Shown in pieces: positions 18,937 through 27,827 of a stretch of 64,000 bases of DNA. Both the position numbers and the translations under genes were made by a program. The stretch spans positions 2,734,501 to 2,798,500 of the forward strand of contig NZ_CP040517.1 in NCBI RefSeq assembly GCF_005849285.1. The letters run 5' to 3'. Under the pieces are notes generated by a model. The model searched no databases, was not told where the DNA came from, and saw only the letters and a list, made by a program, of their open reading frames with translations. Positions within the stretch are counted from its first letter, which is position 1. Every line of letters begins with the position of its first letter. The DNA is from Luteithermobacter gelatinilyticus (GTDB lineage Bacteria > Pseudomonadota > Alphaproteobacteria > Sphingomonadales > Emcibacteraceae).

Positions 18937-19839
18937 ATGATCCTCACCTGTCCGGAATGTTCCGCAAAATATGTGGTGGACCCCAAGGCCCTGATGCCCG
19001 CAGGGCGTATGGTGCGTTGCGCAAAATGCCGGCATACCTGGCGGGAGATGCCCCCGTCGGCGGACATTCCCGTGGTCAGTGAAGAAGAAGAACGACGTAA
19101 TCTTGCCCCCGAACCGCCCGAAGATCAGCCCGAAGATCAGAGTGGCGGCAACCGCAATACAGAAGCAACGGTCCCGACCTCCAATTCCCCCTCACCGGAG
19201 CCAGGCACCAATCCAGGCACCAATTCTACCACTACAGCGGAACCGAACCGCGAAGCCACCACAAAGGATCAGGAACTGCCGTTTATGCAGCGCGCCAAAC
19301 GGCCGCGACCAATCCCCCGGGGGTCCAATCTGCCGGCCCTGCAAAATCATCAGCACGGCCATAATATGTGGGGCTGGATCAGCCTTGTCGCCTTTGTTGT
19401 CCTGAGTATTGGCTCTATTCTGTTGTTTCATGAAACCATCAGCGAAACCTGGCCGCCCGCCCGCAAGCTGTATCAGATCATCGGCATGCAGGATTCCCCC
19501 GCCGGTGCCGGACACGCCGCCACGGCCACAGCCGCGCCCAAAGTACCGATCAGCAAACGGCTGGTGATTGAAAATCTTGAACCGGCACAGGAATATCAGG
19601 GCAATGTCCCTATCCTTATTGTCCGCGGGGAAGTCCGCAATATTACCGACGAACCCCAGAAAATCCCACCGCTGAAGGTGGCGTTGCAAGATGCCCAGCG
19701 TACTACAATCCGGCAATGGATTTTCCACCCCTCCCCCGGTATGGTCGCAGCAGGCAAGCATATCCGTTTCGAAACCAGATTGCCGGACCCGCCCCAGGAT
19801 GCCCGAGATCTGCGCATCGCCTTTACCGAAGAAAAATAA
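18937..19839 (+). CDS. zinc-ribbon and DUF3426 domain membrane protein
   Basis: A protein of about 300 residues. The N-terminal MJ0042-type zinc finger (CPECSAKYVV, then CAKCRHTW) lies within the first 35 residues. A long Pro/Glu/Asn/Thr-rich linker follows, then one membrane helix (WISLVAFVVLSIGSILLF) and a C-terminal DUF3426 domain. I chose the ATG at 18937 because the finger begins three residues later; a GTG at 18904 would add 11 residues. The function is unknown. It is divergent from ftsE and next to cpdR, an arrangement common in alphaproteobacteria. Confidence 0.82.
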   Translation: MILTCPECSAKYVVDPKALMPAGRMVRCAKCRHTWREMPPSADIPVVSEEEERRNLAPEPPEDQPEDQSGGNRNTEATVPTSNSPSPEPGTNPGTNSTTTAEPNREATTKDQELPFMQRAKRPRPIPRGSNLPALQNHQHGHNMWGWISLVAFVVLSIGSILLFHETISETWPPARKLYQIIGMQDSPAGAGHAATATAAPKVPISKRLVIENLEPAQEYQGNVPILIVRGEVRNITDEPQKIPPLKVALQDAQRTTIRQWIFHPSPGMVAAGKHIRFETRLPDPPQDARDLRIAFTEEK

Positions 19840-19967
19840 AAAAGCTGTGATGATGTTGCCTTAGTCGTCAAAATTCACTCCAAAACCCGCCGCAAATCAG
19901 CCGTAAAGCAAATATAAAGCTTTTTTCGCTAAAACCGGTTGAGACAAAATATTGTGGTGAACAGGCT

Positions 19968-20342
19968 ATGGCACATATACTGATTGCAGAAGATGAAGAA
20001 GCCGTACGCTGTTTCGTGAGTCGGGCTCTGGAACTTCGGGGACACAAGGTGACCGCCGTGGCGGATGGGGGCGAGGCGCTGGATGCCCTTGAGCGGGAAG
20101 AATATGACCTGCTGTTGACTGATATCGTCATGCCGGTAATGGACGGCATCGCCCTTGCCCTTAAAGCTTCGGCTGCCTATCCGGCCCTGCCAATTCTGAT
20201 GATGACCGGCTATGCCCATGAAAAGCAGCGGGCCCACAATCTGGACGCCCTGATCCACGAGGTCATCAGCAAACCGTTCTCTCTGGAAGATCTGTGTCAA
20301 GCTGTGGAGACGGCTCTGGAAAATAAGCCCCCCCTTCACTGA
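19968..20342 (+). CDS. cpdR: single-domain response regulator CpdR
   Basis: A 124-residue receiver protein without an output domain. In Caulobacter and Rhizobium CpdR controls ClpXP-dependent proteolysis in the cell cycle when unphosphorylated. The acidic pocket is EDE (residues 8-10), the phospho-acceptor is Asp52 (TDIVMPVMDG), and conserved Thr80 and Lys102 (SKPF) are present. FSLEDLCQAVETAL is typical of CpdR. The position between the DUF3426 gene and a convergent DUF4175 gene matches the usual alphaproteobacterial neighbourhood. Confidence 0.9.
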   Translation: MAHILIAEDEEAVRCFVSRALELRGHKVTAVADGGEALDALEREEYDLLLTDIVMPVMDGIALALKASAAYPALPILMMTGYAHEKQRAHNLDALIHEVISKPFSLEDLCQAVETALENKPPLH

Positions 20343-20409
20343 GAAAGTTACACCAGGAAATATTCACACCAAGAAACATTCGCCGGGCGGGCCGGTACTC
20401 TTCTTCCCT

Positions 20410-22473
20410 TTATTGGGAGGGGAGGATGGCGCTGTTCGGGTCGGCGTCATCTGGCATCGGGGACGGCGCCAATTCCCGGATCAGTGGGGTCTGGGGGATA
20501 TTGGCCCCAAGACGGTGTTTCAGATTGTTCAGCACCACCAGAATCTGAGACTGATACTGAGCAGCGCTTTCCATCTCCCCCGCTTCAAGACTGGACAGGG
20601 TATCACGAACCAGCCGATCCGCTTCCGCCAGCAGGTCTTCTGTTTCAATGCCGGTTTTGGATAAGGTCAGGCCCAGCCGGCTCAAAGACTGTCCCAAGCG
20701 TTTCTGGGTCTGCCCCCATTCCTTCCATTCCCGGCTGATCCGCGCCTCAAAGGCACTGGAACGGTCCGTACTGGCCAGTTCGGTGACAATCCGGCCCTTA
20801 TAGCTGTTGGCCAGAAGCTGTTTCTGAATGGTGATCAGGTTGTCTACAATCTGTGCCCCCTGGCTCGCGGCCACATAACGGCCATAGCCGCCGGAAGTAA
20901 GAACGGCCAGATCGTCATTGACCAGGGCCTGCCGCAGATTGTCCACCAAAGCAATGGCGTGTTCATGGTCATTGCGGGACACATATCCCAGAATACGGTC
21001 ATAGAGGCGACGAACCACCAGATAATCCGGCACCGTTTGTTGCGCATAACCATCAGACAATGCGCGTACACGCACAAAATCGCTAAAATCGTGATCCAGT
21101 TCCTGGAGGTGGCGCAAAATGGCCTCGGGGGATTTATTCTGACGAAGCGCCAGCGCCAGCCGGTCCAGCCCCTGCAACAGGGCCAGTTCCTTCTGACCGC
21201 TCTCCCCATATTCTAACAACAGGGCCAGATCCCACAAAATCTTGCGCGCCTCTTGCCAGTCGCCCGGCCGGGCGGGTCTCACCAGCCGCCAGTAGGCCGA
21301 ACGCAACGCCATATAATAAACTGGCGGGCGCAGGGCAGTCTGGTCGGGCACGAGCCCCAAGGCCATCACCTTGCGCGCCAGGGTCTGGCGATCTTCGGGC
21401 CGGGTCAGAAGTTTTTCCCGAATGTCATTCAGCAGATCGGCCTCGGCGTCATGAAAAAACCGTTTGGGCAACAGTACTGCGTCCTTCCCCACACGACTGG
21501 CCTGCCCCGCCTCATCTTCCGCCACCAGCGTCACGGTGGCCAGCCGCCCCGCCATATCAACCGCCGAAAGATCCACATACAGGGTACCGGAAAATTCTGT
21601 CACCCCACTTACGGGCAGATCAAGATGCGCCACCGCCATATCGGGATTTTCCGGCTCACGCACCTCCAACGACAGGCGTTTCAGGGCATAATCATCCGCG
21701 AGGCTGATCTGAAGAGGCGTCAACCCAAGGGGGGTGGTTTCAGCCCCCAGGGCAAAATCCCGGATTTCAGGTGCTTCATCCTGCACCAGAATCACCGGCC
21801 ATCGCCCCAGTCGGTAAGAACCGGTCCTGACCTGCCAGTCCGTTGCCTCCCGCAGGGTCAATTGCGCTTCATAGCTGCCGTCTCCCCCCTGTTCAAAGGG
21901 CACGACGCGCCCTTCGGCCACCAATACCGGACGCCAGCGGATATTATCAATCCGCACCTTCAACAGGCTGCCTTCAGGTACCGGATTGATCCCCGCCGCG
22001 GGAAAGGACCGCGAACCGTCCGGAAGGGGCTTCGCCGTTAAGACGCCTGATATTTCCATGCTTTCGGCTTCGGTATAGGGGGGCGGCACAAGGCGCGCCG
22101 TCATATGGGGAACGGGATAGGTAAACAGCGCCCGGGGTTTGAGCGCAATCTCCAGCCGGCGCCCCGCATCTTCTCCGGCCAAAAGCGCAAATACTCCCAC
22201 CAGAAGGATCGATATCCCAAGAGTCTTGAGTGGCGCCCCCAGCCGCCGCGGCCGCCTTCCGGAAAACCCGGCCAGCACCAGCAGCCCCATCAGCGCCAGC
22301 ATCAGCCCGTAAAGAGCTGCATGAATCCCCTCCGGCACATATCCCCACGGGTCCAGAAAAGAAATACCCAGATACAGAACCAGGATCGCGCCGGCCTGCA
22401 CCCCTCCATAAGCCAGACCCTGCCCTGGCATTCCGGCGGCGGGACGTTCCGATCCAACAAAAGTGACCCTCAT
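20410..22473 (-). CDS. DUF4175 (TIGR02302-like) membrane protein
   Basis: A 687-residue protein with membrane helices in the first 100 residues (AGAILVLYLGISFL, LYGLMLALMGLLVLAGF, LGISILLVGVFALLAG). A large periplasmic beta-rich region follows, then a long helical, probably coiled-coil C-terminal half. It resembles the alphaproteobacterial DUF4175/TIGR02302 family. Those proteins are usually longer (around 800 residues or more) with a Gln/Gly-rich C-terminus, which is missing here. The ATG at 22473 has AGGACC upstream. It follows lysA at 41 bases on the same strand. Confidence 0.65.
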   Translation of the reverse strand: MRVTFVGSERPAAGMPGQGLAYGGVQAGAILVLYLGISFLDPWGYVPEGIHAALYGLMLALMGLLVLAGFSGRRPRRLGAPLKTLGISILLVGVFALLAGEDAGRRLEIALKPRALFTYPVPHMTARLVPPPYTEAESMEISGVLTAKPLPDGSRSFPAAGINPVPEGSLLKVRIDNIRWRPVLVAEGRVVPFEQGGDGSYEAQLTLREATDWQVRTGSYRLGRWPVILVQDEAPEIRDFALGAETTPLGLTPLQISLADDYALKRLSLEVREPENPDMAVAHLDLPVSGVTEFSGTLYVDLSAVDMAGRLATVTLVAEDEAGQASRVGKDAVLLPKRFFHDAEADLLNDIREKLLTRPEDRQTLARKVMALGLVPDQTALRPPVYYMALRSAYWRLVRPARPGDWQEARKILWDLALLLEYGESGQKELALLQGLDRLALALRQNKSPEAILRHLQELDHDFSDFVRVRALSDGYAQQTVPDYLVVRRLYDRILGYVSRNDHEHAIALVDNLRQALVNDDLAVLTSGGYGRYVAASQGAQIVDNLITIQKQLLANSYKGRIVTELASTDRSSAFEARISREWKEWGQTQKRLGQSLSRLGLTLSKTGIETEDLLAEADRLVRDTLSSLEAGEMESAAQYQSQILVVLNNLKHRLGANIPQTPLIRELAPSPMPDDADPNSAILPSQ

Positions 22474-22517
22474 CAACAGGTCCTGATCTTCATGGTTTTA
22501 TCTCCGGTAAACTCCCC

Positions 22518-23789
22518 TTATTGTGCCAGCCAGTCGGGAAGTCGATCAAGCCCGATCAGATCTTCATAACTCTGACGCGGCCGCACCACGGCAAATTCAT
22601 TTTCTTTTACAAGCACTTCCGGCACAAGCCTGCGGGTGTTATAGGTCGAGGCCATCACCGCACCATAGGCGCCGGCGGACCGAATCGCCACCAGATCGCC
22701 GCTTTGCATCGGCACCAGGCGGCGCCCGCGGGCAAAGGTATCTCCCGTTTCACAAACCGGGCCGACCACATCATAGGGAACTTTTTCCGCCTTTTTTTCC
22801 CGCACTGGCACTATTTCGTGATAGGCGTCATACATGCTGGGCCGGATCAGGTCGTTCATGGCCGCATCAATAATCAGAAAATTGCGTTCCTCGCCCTCTT
22901 TTACATAGATCACCCGGCTGACCAGAATGCCGGCATTCCCCACCAACAGCCGACCGGGTTCAATGATAATCCGACAGTCAAGGCCGCCAACCACCTCCTT
23001 GACCATGGCGGCATAGGACTCGGGATGGGGCGGTTCCTGATCCGTAGGATCATAGGGGATTCCCAACCCGCCGCCCAGATCCAGGCGACGAATGTCATGA
23101 CCATCCGCGCGCAGGGTTTCGATCAGCCCAGCCACCCGCTCGAATGCTTCCCGGAATGGTTCCAGCCGGGTCAACTGCGAGCCGATATGCACATCCAGTC
23201 CCACCACCTCAATCCCCGGCAATCGCGCGGCCTCGGCATAAATGCCCCGGGCCTGTCGCCAGGGCACACCAAACTTGTTTTCCGACTTGCCGGTGGAAAT
23301 CTTGGCATGGGTGAGGGCATCCACATCGGGATTGATGCGAAAGGCGATGCGGGCGGTCAAGCCGAGATGCTCGGCCACCCGGCTGAGCTGATGCAGTTCC
23401 GGCACACTTTCCACATTAAACTGGTAAATGCCCGCCTTCAGGGCGAAAGCCATTTCGTCTTCGGTTTTGGCGACCCCGGAATAAACAATTTTCTCGGCCG
23501 GAATGCCGGCCTTAAGCGCCCGGCGCAACTCGCCCTCGGACACCACATCGGCGCCGCTGCCCAGCGCCGCCAGGGTGGCGATGACGGCCTGATTGGTATT
23601 GGCTTTCACCGCATAACACAATAAGAGGTCCAGCCCCTGTTGCTCAAAAGCCCGGGTCAGAACCCGATAATGACGTTCAAGGGTCGCGCTGGAATAACAA
23701 TAAAAGGGCGTGCCTACCTGATCCGCGATGTCACGAACCGGCACGTCCTCCGCATACATTTCTCCCTGCCGATAACCGAAATGATCCAT
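22518..23789 (-). CDS. lysA: diaminopimelate decarboxylase
   Basis: It decarboxylates meso-diaminopimelate to lysine, a PLP enzyme of fold type III with 423 residues. The PLP lysine is in CYAVKANTNQ, the glycine-rich phosphate loop is LDLGGGLGIPY, and the active-site cysteine motif is PVCETGDTFARGR. It is preceded by a small lipoprotein gene and followed by the DUF4175 gene on the same strand, the common alphaproteobacterial order. Confidence 0.95.
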   Translation of the reverse strand: MDHFGYRQGEMYAEDVPVRDIADQVGTPFYCYSSATLERHYRVLTRAFEQQGLDLLLCYAVKANTNQAVIATLAALGSGADVVSEGELRRALKAGIPAEKIVYSGVAKTEDEMAFALKAGIYQFNVESVPELHQLSRVAEHLGLTARIAFRINPDVDALTHAKISTGKSENKFGVPWRQARGIYAEAARLPGIEVVGLDVHIGSQLTRLEPFREAFERVAGLIETLRADGHDIRRLDLGGGLGIPYDPTDQEPPHPESYAAMVKEVVGGLDCRIIIEPGRLLVGNAGILVSRVIYVKEGEERNFLIIDAAMNDLIRPSMYDAYHEIVPVREKKAEKVPYDVVGPVCETGDTFARGRRLVPMQSGDLVAIRSAGAYGAVMASTYNTRRLVPEVLVKENEFAVVRPRQSYEDLIGLDRLPDWLAQ

Positions 23790-23805
23790 AGGTTATGATA
23801 TCCTT

Positions 23806-24003
23806 TTAATATTGTGGCGTGCCCGTTCCAGATTTTTTCATCCCGGCGGGGGTGGCACTGCTTTCGGCCTGCGGTTTCTGATAACCGGGCGGGGGCTCCA
23901 GCGGGCTTTTCTTGCCGCAGCCATAAAGCGCAAAAAGCCCGGCCACAATCACCGCCAGCACCACACCTTTGGCCACAAAGGCAAGAATCAGTTTTTTACT
24001 CAT
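23806..24003 (-). CDS. small lipoprotein, LptM-like
   Basis: A 65-residue lipoprotein. A short basic N-terminus and a hydrophobic helix (FVAKGVVLAVIVAGLFAL) lead to the lipobox LYGC, with the lipidated cysteine followed by GKKSPLEPPPGYQ. Short proline-rich lipoproteins directly upstream of lysA are widespread in proteobacteria and are now grouped with LptM, a helper of LptD maturation; that function is by analogy. I start at the ATG at 24003, because the longer frame to 24165 lacks supporting sequence. It lies 16 bases upstream of lysA. Confidence 0.8.
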   Translation of the reverse strand: MSKKLILAFVAKGVVLAVIVAGLFALYGCGKKSPLEPPPGYQKPQAESSATPAGMKKSGTGTPQY

Positions 24004-24188
24004 CACGACATTCCCGGTTCCCGAATATGCAGTCCAATGGACTACAAGACAAATTGTCCCCTGTAAAGCCGCGCCTGTCAAAAAACCGTCCAGGGCGTTC
24101 ACAAATCCGTGACTGTCATTTGCGGGAAAATGAGGTAAAATCCTGCTTCTCTCTTTTGACCTCAACCTTTCTTATCAAGGAGATTCCC

Positions 24189-24575
24189 ATGATCGGGTAT
24201 GTGACATTGGGCACCAATCATTTTGAAAAAGCTGCGGCATTTTATGACAAGGTTCTGGCCGTGCTCGGGGCCAAGCGCACCATGGAAGCCGACAGCTTCA
24301 TTGCCTGGGGCACCGCCCCGAATGAGCCCATGCTGTCCATTATCCTGCCCTATAACAAAGAAGCCGCCACCGCGGGCAACGGCACCATGGTGGCCCTTTA
24401 TGCCCAGTCTCCGGAAGTGGTCAAGGCGGTGTACGAGGCCGCTCTTGAGGCCGGCGGCACGGATGAAGGTACCCCCGGCCCGCGCAGCGAGGGCGGTGAC
24501 GGCTTTTATGCCGCCTATTTCAGGGATCTGGACGGCAATAAACTGAACGCCTTCTGTATGGTTCCCGCTTCTTAG
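24189..24575 (+). CDS. VOC family (glyoxalase/dioxygenase fold) protein
   Basis: A small 128-residue vicinal-oxygen-chelate protein with the paired beta-alpha-beta-beta-beta modules of the glyoxalase fold. MIGYVTLGTNHFEKAAAFYD opens the first and FRDLDGNKLNAFCM closes the second. The substrate cannot be told. An AAGGAG ribosome site precedes the ATG at 24189. It interrupts the usual lysA-lipoprotein-argH neighbourhood together with the PEP-CTERM gene. Its TAG stop is the first three bases of a palindromic repeat remnant. Confidence 0.82.
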   Translation: MIGYVTLGTNHFEKAAAFYDKVLAVLGAKRTMEADSFIAWGTAPNEPMLSIILPYNKEAATAGNGTMVALYAQSPEVVKAVYEAALEAGGTDEGTPGPRSEGGDGFYAAYFRDLDGNKLNAFCMVPAS

Positions 24576-24601
24576 GGTGAATTGAGCCTGTCTCATCACT
24601 A
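24573..24601. repeat. TA-bounded repeat, copy E (right arm deleted)
   Basis: The left arm TAGGGTGAATTG is followed by GAGCC and by CTCATCAC, which copy A also carries. The right arm is missing, leaving TAG directly after CTCATCAC. The first TAG is the stop codon of the VOC gene. Confidence 0.6.
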
Positions 24602-24617
24602 GCTCCGGAAACAGACA

Positions 24618-24663
24618 AGCCCCTTTCCCCGCCCCGGAATATCGGGGACACTAGAAAGGGGCT
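24618..24663. terminator. nested hairpin between convergent VOC and PEP-CTERM genes
   Basis: AGCCCCTTTC (24618-24627) pairs perfectly with GAAAGGGGCT (24654-24663), and an inner stem CCCCG/CGGGG (24632-24636 with 24643-24647) sits inside it. No T-run is visible. The position between convergent genes fits a bidirectional transcription barrier. Confidence 0.55.
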
Positions 24664-24749
24664 CAACAATCTGCGCCGGGGCATGAGACGCCGTTTAAAC
24701 CTGATAAAGCCTTAATCCTCATAATCCGGGCCCTGACCTGACCCCGGTC

Positions 24750-25409
24750 TTACCGGCGGCGGCGCAACGCGGCAATTCCCAACAGCCCAAGCAGCAAAAG
24801 CCCGACCATTTCGGGTTCCGGAACGGTGGGAATCTGCCACAGCACAATCGTCTCCAGCCCGGTTCCGGAAATATTGGGCACCTGGATGCCCAGCCAGAAG
24901 GTCGCGGTCTCACCCACCGGCAGGAAACCATCAAACCACAGCATATGTTGATCCGACAGCTCATTAAGCACAAAATGCCCACTGCTGCTTACTGGCGGCA
25001 GCGGGTCAAAAATGAACCCCAGCCCATCGGGCTGAATCAAAGCGCCGCTGGCATCCAGCATGGCCAGTTCGATATGGAAATCCTTCCAGTCAAGAATGGG
25101 ATAATCGGGATTGTTGAACACATCCTTGTCGATAGCAATTTGCACCAGGGGTGCATCAATGGGGTCAAACCCGATCTGAAACTCGATATGGCAGGGCTGC
25201 ACAGCCTGGAAATATTCCTGAACCTGCCCCGTATCAAAGCCCAGATGCTGTGACTGTGGCCCTACCGGCGTGGCCACACAGGGCCCCTGAACATTACTCA
25301 GATTGATGGTTGTGGCCCGTACCGGCAACGCCGCAAAGAGAACCATCCCCGTCAGCGCAACCGCCCAGCCGTATTTTTTGAGTACAGACTTTTTCATCAT
25401 GGTGATCAT
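24750..25409 (-). CDS. PEP-CTERM sorting-domain exported protein
   Basis: A secreted protein of about 219 residues. The signal peptide (KKYGWAVALTGMVLFAALPVRAT) is followed by a beta-rich region with no domain I recognise. The C-terminus carries a PEP-CTERM tripartite signal: VPEPEMVG, a hydrophobic helix (LLLLGLLGIAAL) and RRRR. Such proteins are processed by exosortase (EpsH/XrtA) and tied to exopolysaccharide production; no exosortase gene is in this window. I start at the ATG at 25409 (AAGGA upstream); ATG codons at 25400 and 25397 are alternatives. A sigma-54-type promoter lies upstream. Confidence 0.85.
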   Translation of the reverse strand: MITMMKKSVLKKYGWAVALTGMVLFAALPVRATTINLSNVQGPCVATPVGPQSQHLGFDTGQVQEYFQAVQPCHIEFQIGFDPIDAPLVQIAIDKDVFNNPDYPILDWKDFHIELAMLDASGALIQPDGLGFIFDPLPPVSSSGHFVLNELSDQHMLWFDGFLPVGETATFWLGIQVPNISGTGLETIVLWQIPTVPEPEMVGLLLLGLLGIAALRRRR

Positions 25410-25485
25410 GGCGAGCGTCCTTAAATATGTTGTCATTACAAAACGACCCGGAACTTGTTGAACTCGCAAACTCAATAGAAGTATA

Positions 25486-25501
25486 TGCAAGTTTTGTTCC
25501 A
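25486..25501 (-). promoter_or_regulatory. sigma-54 (RpoN) -24/-12 promoter for the PEP-CTERM gene
   Basis: Read on the minus strand, TGGAACAAAACTTGCA matches the sigma-54 consensus TGGCACRNNNNTTGCW with one mismatch. GG and GC are separated by exactly 10 bases. The predicted start is near 25475, giving a leader of about 65 bases to the ATG at 25409. In several proteobacteria PEP-CTERM and exopolysaccharide genes are controlled by RpoN with the PrsK/PrsR system, which agrees. Confidence 0.7.
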
Positions 25502-25598
25502 GCCATGACATATGACTTCCTGACGGAACGCTTAAGCGGTCATTTAGAGGGGTTTTAATATAAGCATTTCATAACACTGTAAAATATTCCGACACTTA

Positions 25599-25624
25599 AA
25601 CATATTCTGGTGAACATATTCTGG
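25599..25624 (-). promoter_or_regulatory. direct repeats, possible enhancer site for a sigma-54 activator
   Basis: AACATATTCTGG occurs at 25599-25610 and again at 25613-25624. Counted from the predicted sigma-54 start they lie at about -125 to -150, the usual place for an enhancer-binding protein. A looser third GAATAT-containing copy lies near 25582-25592. The binding protein is unknown. Confidence 0.45.
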
Positions 25625-25709
25625 CAACTTGCGCCGGGCCTCTTCCAAAGAAAACCTTATCACAGAGGACCTGACACAGCCTCATGGGGGGGGAGGCCGA
25701 GCGGAGTCT

Positions 25710-25761
25710 GCCGGAATCTTTGGCCGGAATCTTTGGCTGGGATCTTTAACCGGAATATTCT
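25710..25761. repeat. four degenerate copies of a 13-bp tandem repeat
   Basis: GCCGGAATCTTTG occurs twice exactly (25710-25722, 25723-25735), followed by two diverged copies (25736-25748, 25749-25761). It lies just beyond the 3' end of argH. Confidence 0.7.
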
Positions 25762-25776
25762 ATCGGGATGTTCGGA

Positions 25777-27204
25777 TCAGGATGCAAGACGTTTGCGGGC
25801 GGCCTTGACCTGGGCGCGCACCTGATCAGGGGCGGTACCGCCATAGCTCTGGCGGCTGGCGACGGAATTTTCCACACTCAGCACGCTGAACACGTCTTCG
25901 GTAATGCGCGGTTCCACCTCCTGCATTTCCTTGAGACTGAGACCGTCCAGATCGCAGCCCTTCGCTTCCGCCCGCGCCACCAATGTGCCGGTGACATGAT
26001 GCGCCTCCCGAAACGGCATGTCGAGCACCCGCACCAGCCAATCGGCCAGATCGGTGGCGGTGATAAATCCGGCTTTGGTGGAGGTCAGCATCTTGTCCGA
26101 CTTGACCCCCATATCCTCGATCATGCCGGTCATGGCGGCGATGATCAGGGAAAAATTCTCCGCCGCATCGAAAGTGGCTTCCTTGTCTTCCTGCATATCC
26201 TTGGAATAAGCAAGCGGCAAGCCCTTCATCACAATCAGCAGGCTGTTCAGCGCGCCGATGATTCGCCCGGCCTTGGCCCGGCACAGTTCCGCTGCATCCG
26301 GGTTTTTCTTCTGCGGCATGATGGAGGAACCGGTGGTGAATTTATGGCTCAGCGTGATATAGTCAAACTGCGCCGAGGACCAGATCACAATCTCCTCCGC
26401 AAGCCGCGAGACATGGGTCGCGCAGATGCTCGCCGTCGCCAAAAATTCCAATGCAAAATCCCGGGCTGACACGCTGTCGAGGCTATTGGCCGTTGGCCGA
26501 TCGAACCCCAGTTCCCGGGCCGTCATGAACCGGTCGATGTCAAAGGACGTGCCTGCCAGCGCTGCCGCTCCCAAGGGACATTCATTCAGTCGCTTGCGCA
26601 CATCCCTAAGCCGGTCCCGGTCGCGGGAGAACATTTCAAAATAAGCCAGAAGATGATGGCCGAACGTGATCGGCTGGGCGCTTTGCAGATGGGTGAAGCC
26701 GGGTAGGATCACCTCGGCGAATTTTTCCGCCTTGTCCACCAGGGCCGCCTGCAGCCGCCCCAATGCTGCCTCCATCTGGTCAATGGCGTCGCGTATCCAC
26801 AACCGGAAATCGGTCGCCACCTGATCATTCCGCGAGCGCGCCGTATGCAGCCGGCCGGCCGCCTCGCCGATAATTTCTTTAAGCCGGGATTCCACATGCA
26901 TGTGGATATCCTCAAGCCGGGCATCATAGGTAAAGTTTCCGGCTTCGATTTCTGTCTGAACCTGATCCAGTCCTTTCAGGATCGCCGCGCCATCTTCCCT
27001 TGAAATTATGCCTTGTGCCACCAACATTTTGCAATGCGCCTTTGACCCCTGGATATCCTGGGCATATAACTTCTTGTCAAAATCAATGGAGGCATTGATT
27101 TTTTCCATGATTTCCGAAGGACCGGCAGCAAAACGTCCGCCCCAAAGTGCGTTTGCGGATTTTTCCGAGGCCGGTTTTCCGGAGGCCTTCTTCTGGTCAG
27201 ACAT
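25777..27204 (-). CDS. argH: argininosuccinate lyase
   Basis: It splits argininosuccinate into arginine and fumarate, the last step of arginine synthesis. At 475 residues it has the expected length. The fumarase/aspartase superfamily signature [12 protein letters not shown] is present with its catalytic serine, along with [17 protein letters not shown] and [18 protein letters not shown] Lys/Ser/Ala-rich extension of about 20 residues precedes LWGGRF. I start at the ATG at 27204, which has AGGA seven bases upstream; the ATG at 27228 lacks such a site. It is divergent from tlpA with almost no gap. Confidence 0.95.
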   Translation of the reverse strand: MSDQKKASGKPASEKSANALWGGRFAAGPSEIMEKINASIDFDKKLYAQDIQGSKAHCKMLVAQGIISREDGAAILKGLDQVQTEIEAGNFTYDARLEDIHMHVESRLKEIIGEAAGRLHTARSRNDQVATDFRLWIRDAIDQMEAALGRLQAALVDKAEKFAEVILPGFTHLQSAQPITFGHHLLAYFEMFSRDRDRLRDVRKRLNECPLGAAALAGTSFDIDRFMTARELGFDRPTANSLDSVSARDFALEFLATASICATHVSRLAEEIVIWSSAQFDYITLSHKFTTGSSIMPQKKNPDAAELCRAKAGRIIGALNSLLIVMKGLPLAYSKDMQEDKEATFDAAENFSLIIAAMTGMIEDMGVKSDKMLTSTKAGFITATDLADWLVRVLDMPFREAHHVTGTLVARAEAKGCDLDGLSLKEMQEVEPRITEDVFSVLSVENSVASRQSYGGTAPDQVRAQVKAARKRLAS

Positions 27205-27239
27205 GACTTTATCCTGTTTTTGTGGCATGTGAGGGAGTA

Positions 27240-27827
27240 ATGAATAAAACGATTATCGGTTTGGCGGTTTTTATTGCCCTTGTTTTCGCGGCACTCTTGT
27301 TCGCAAACAACTTCCTGAACGACGGAAATACGCCAAAAGTGAGCCCGCTGCAAGCCCTGGCGGTGGGAAATATGGCAAAATTTAGCGCCCATTCACAGCC
27401 CAAGTCCCTACCGGATATTCCCTTTATCGCCCCGGACGGCCGCCAGGTCACCCTTGACGCCTTCCACGGCAAAGTGATTCTGCTGAATATCTGGGCCACC
27501 TGGTGCGCCCCCTGCCGCCATGAAATGCCGGGTCTCGACCGGTTGAACCAGACCATGAAAAATCAAAATTTCGAGGTGGTGATCCTGTCTATGGATCGCA
27601 GCGGCCGGGACGTGGTGATGAAATTTCTGAATGAGGTGGGCATTCAGTCCCTGAGCCCCTATCTGGACCCCACGGGCAAATTCAGCCGGGCGGCCGGCGC
27701 ACTGGGCCTGCCGGTCACGCTGCTGATCAATAAAGAGGGGAAAGAACTCGGCCGGCTGACCGGTCCCGCGGAATGGGACTCCGAAGACGCCCGCGCCCTG
27801 ATTCGCGCCACCCTGGATCCGGCCTAG
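27240..27827 (+). CDS. tlpA: TlpA-family thiol:disulfide reductase
   Basis: A membrane-anchored, periplasmic thioredoxin-like protein of 195 residues that reduces cysteine pairs, for example during cytochrome c or oxidase assembly. One N-terminal helix ([20 protein letters not shown]) is followed by a TlpA/ResA thioredoxin fold. The redox motif is WCAPC in [16 protein letters not shown]. The cis-proline region is [12 protein letters not shown]. The ATG at 27240 has GAGGGAG upstream. It is divergent from argH, the classic alphaproteobacterial pairing. Its TAG stop coincides with the start of a palindromic repeat. Confidence 0.9.
   Translation: MNKTIIGLAVFIALVFAALLFANNFLNDGNTPKVSPLQALAVGNMAKFSAHSQPKSLPDIPFIAPDGRQVTLDAFHGKVILLNIWATWCAPCRHEMPGLDRLNQTMKNQNFEVVILSMDRSGRDVVMKFLNEVGIQSLSPYLDPTGKFSRAAGALGLPVTLLINKEGKELGRLTGPAEWDSEDARALIRATLDPA

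Larger units (their letters stand above)
25410..25776. other. intergenic region holding the PEP-CTERM control sites
   Basis: This 367-base gap contains the sigma-54 promoter at 25486-25501, direct repeats at 25599-25624, a run of eight G near 25685-25692 and a 13-base tandem repeat at 25710-25761. No gene is visible in it. Confidence 0.6.

Noticed and set aside
19872-19880. Isolated AATTCACTC resembling the right arm of the palindromic repeat
   Set aside because: Nine bases alone can occur by chance and no left arm or centre is present.
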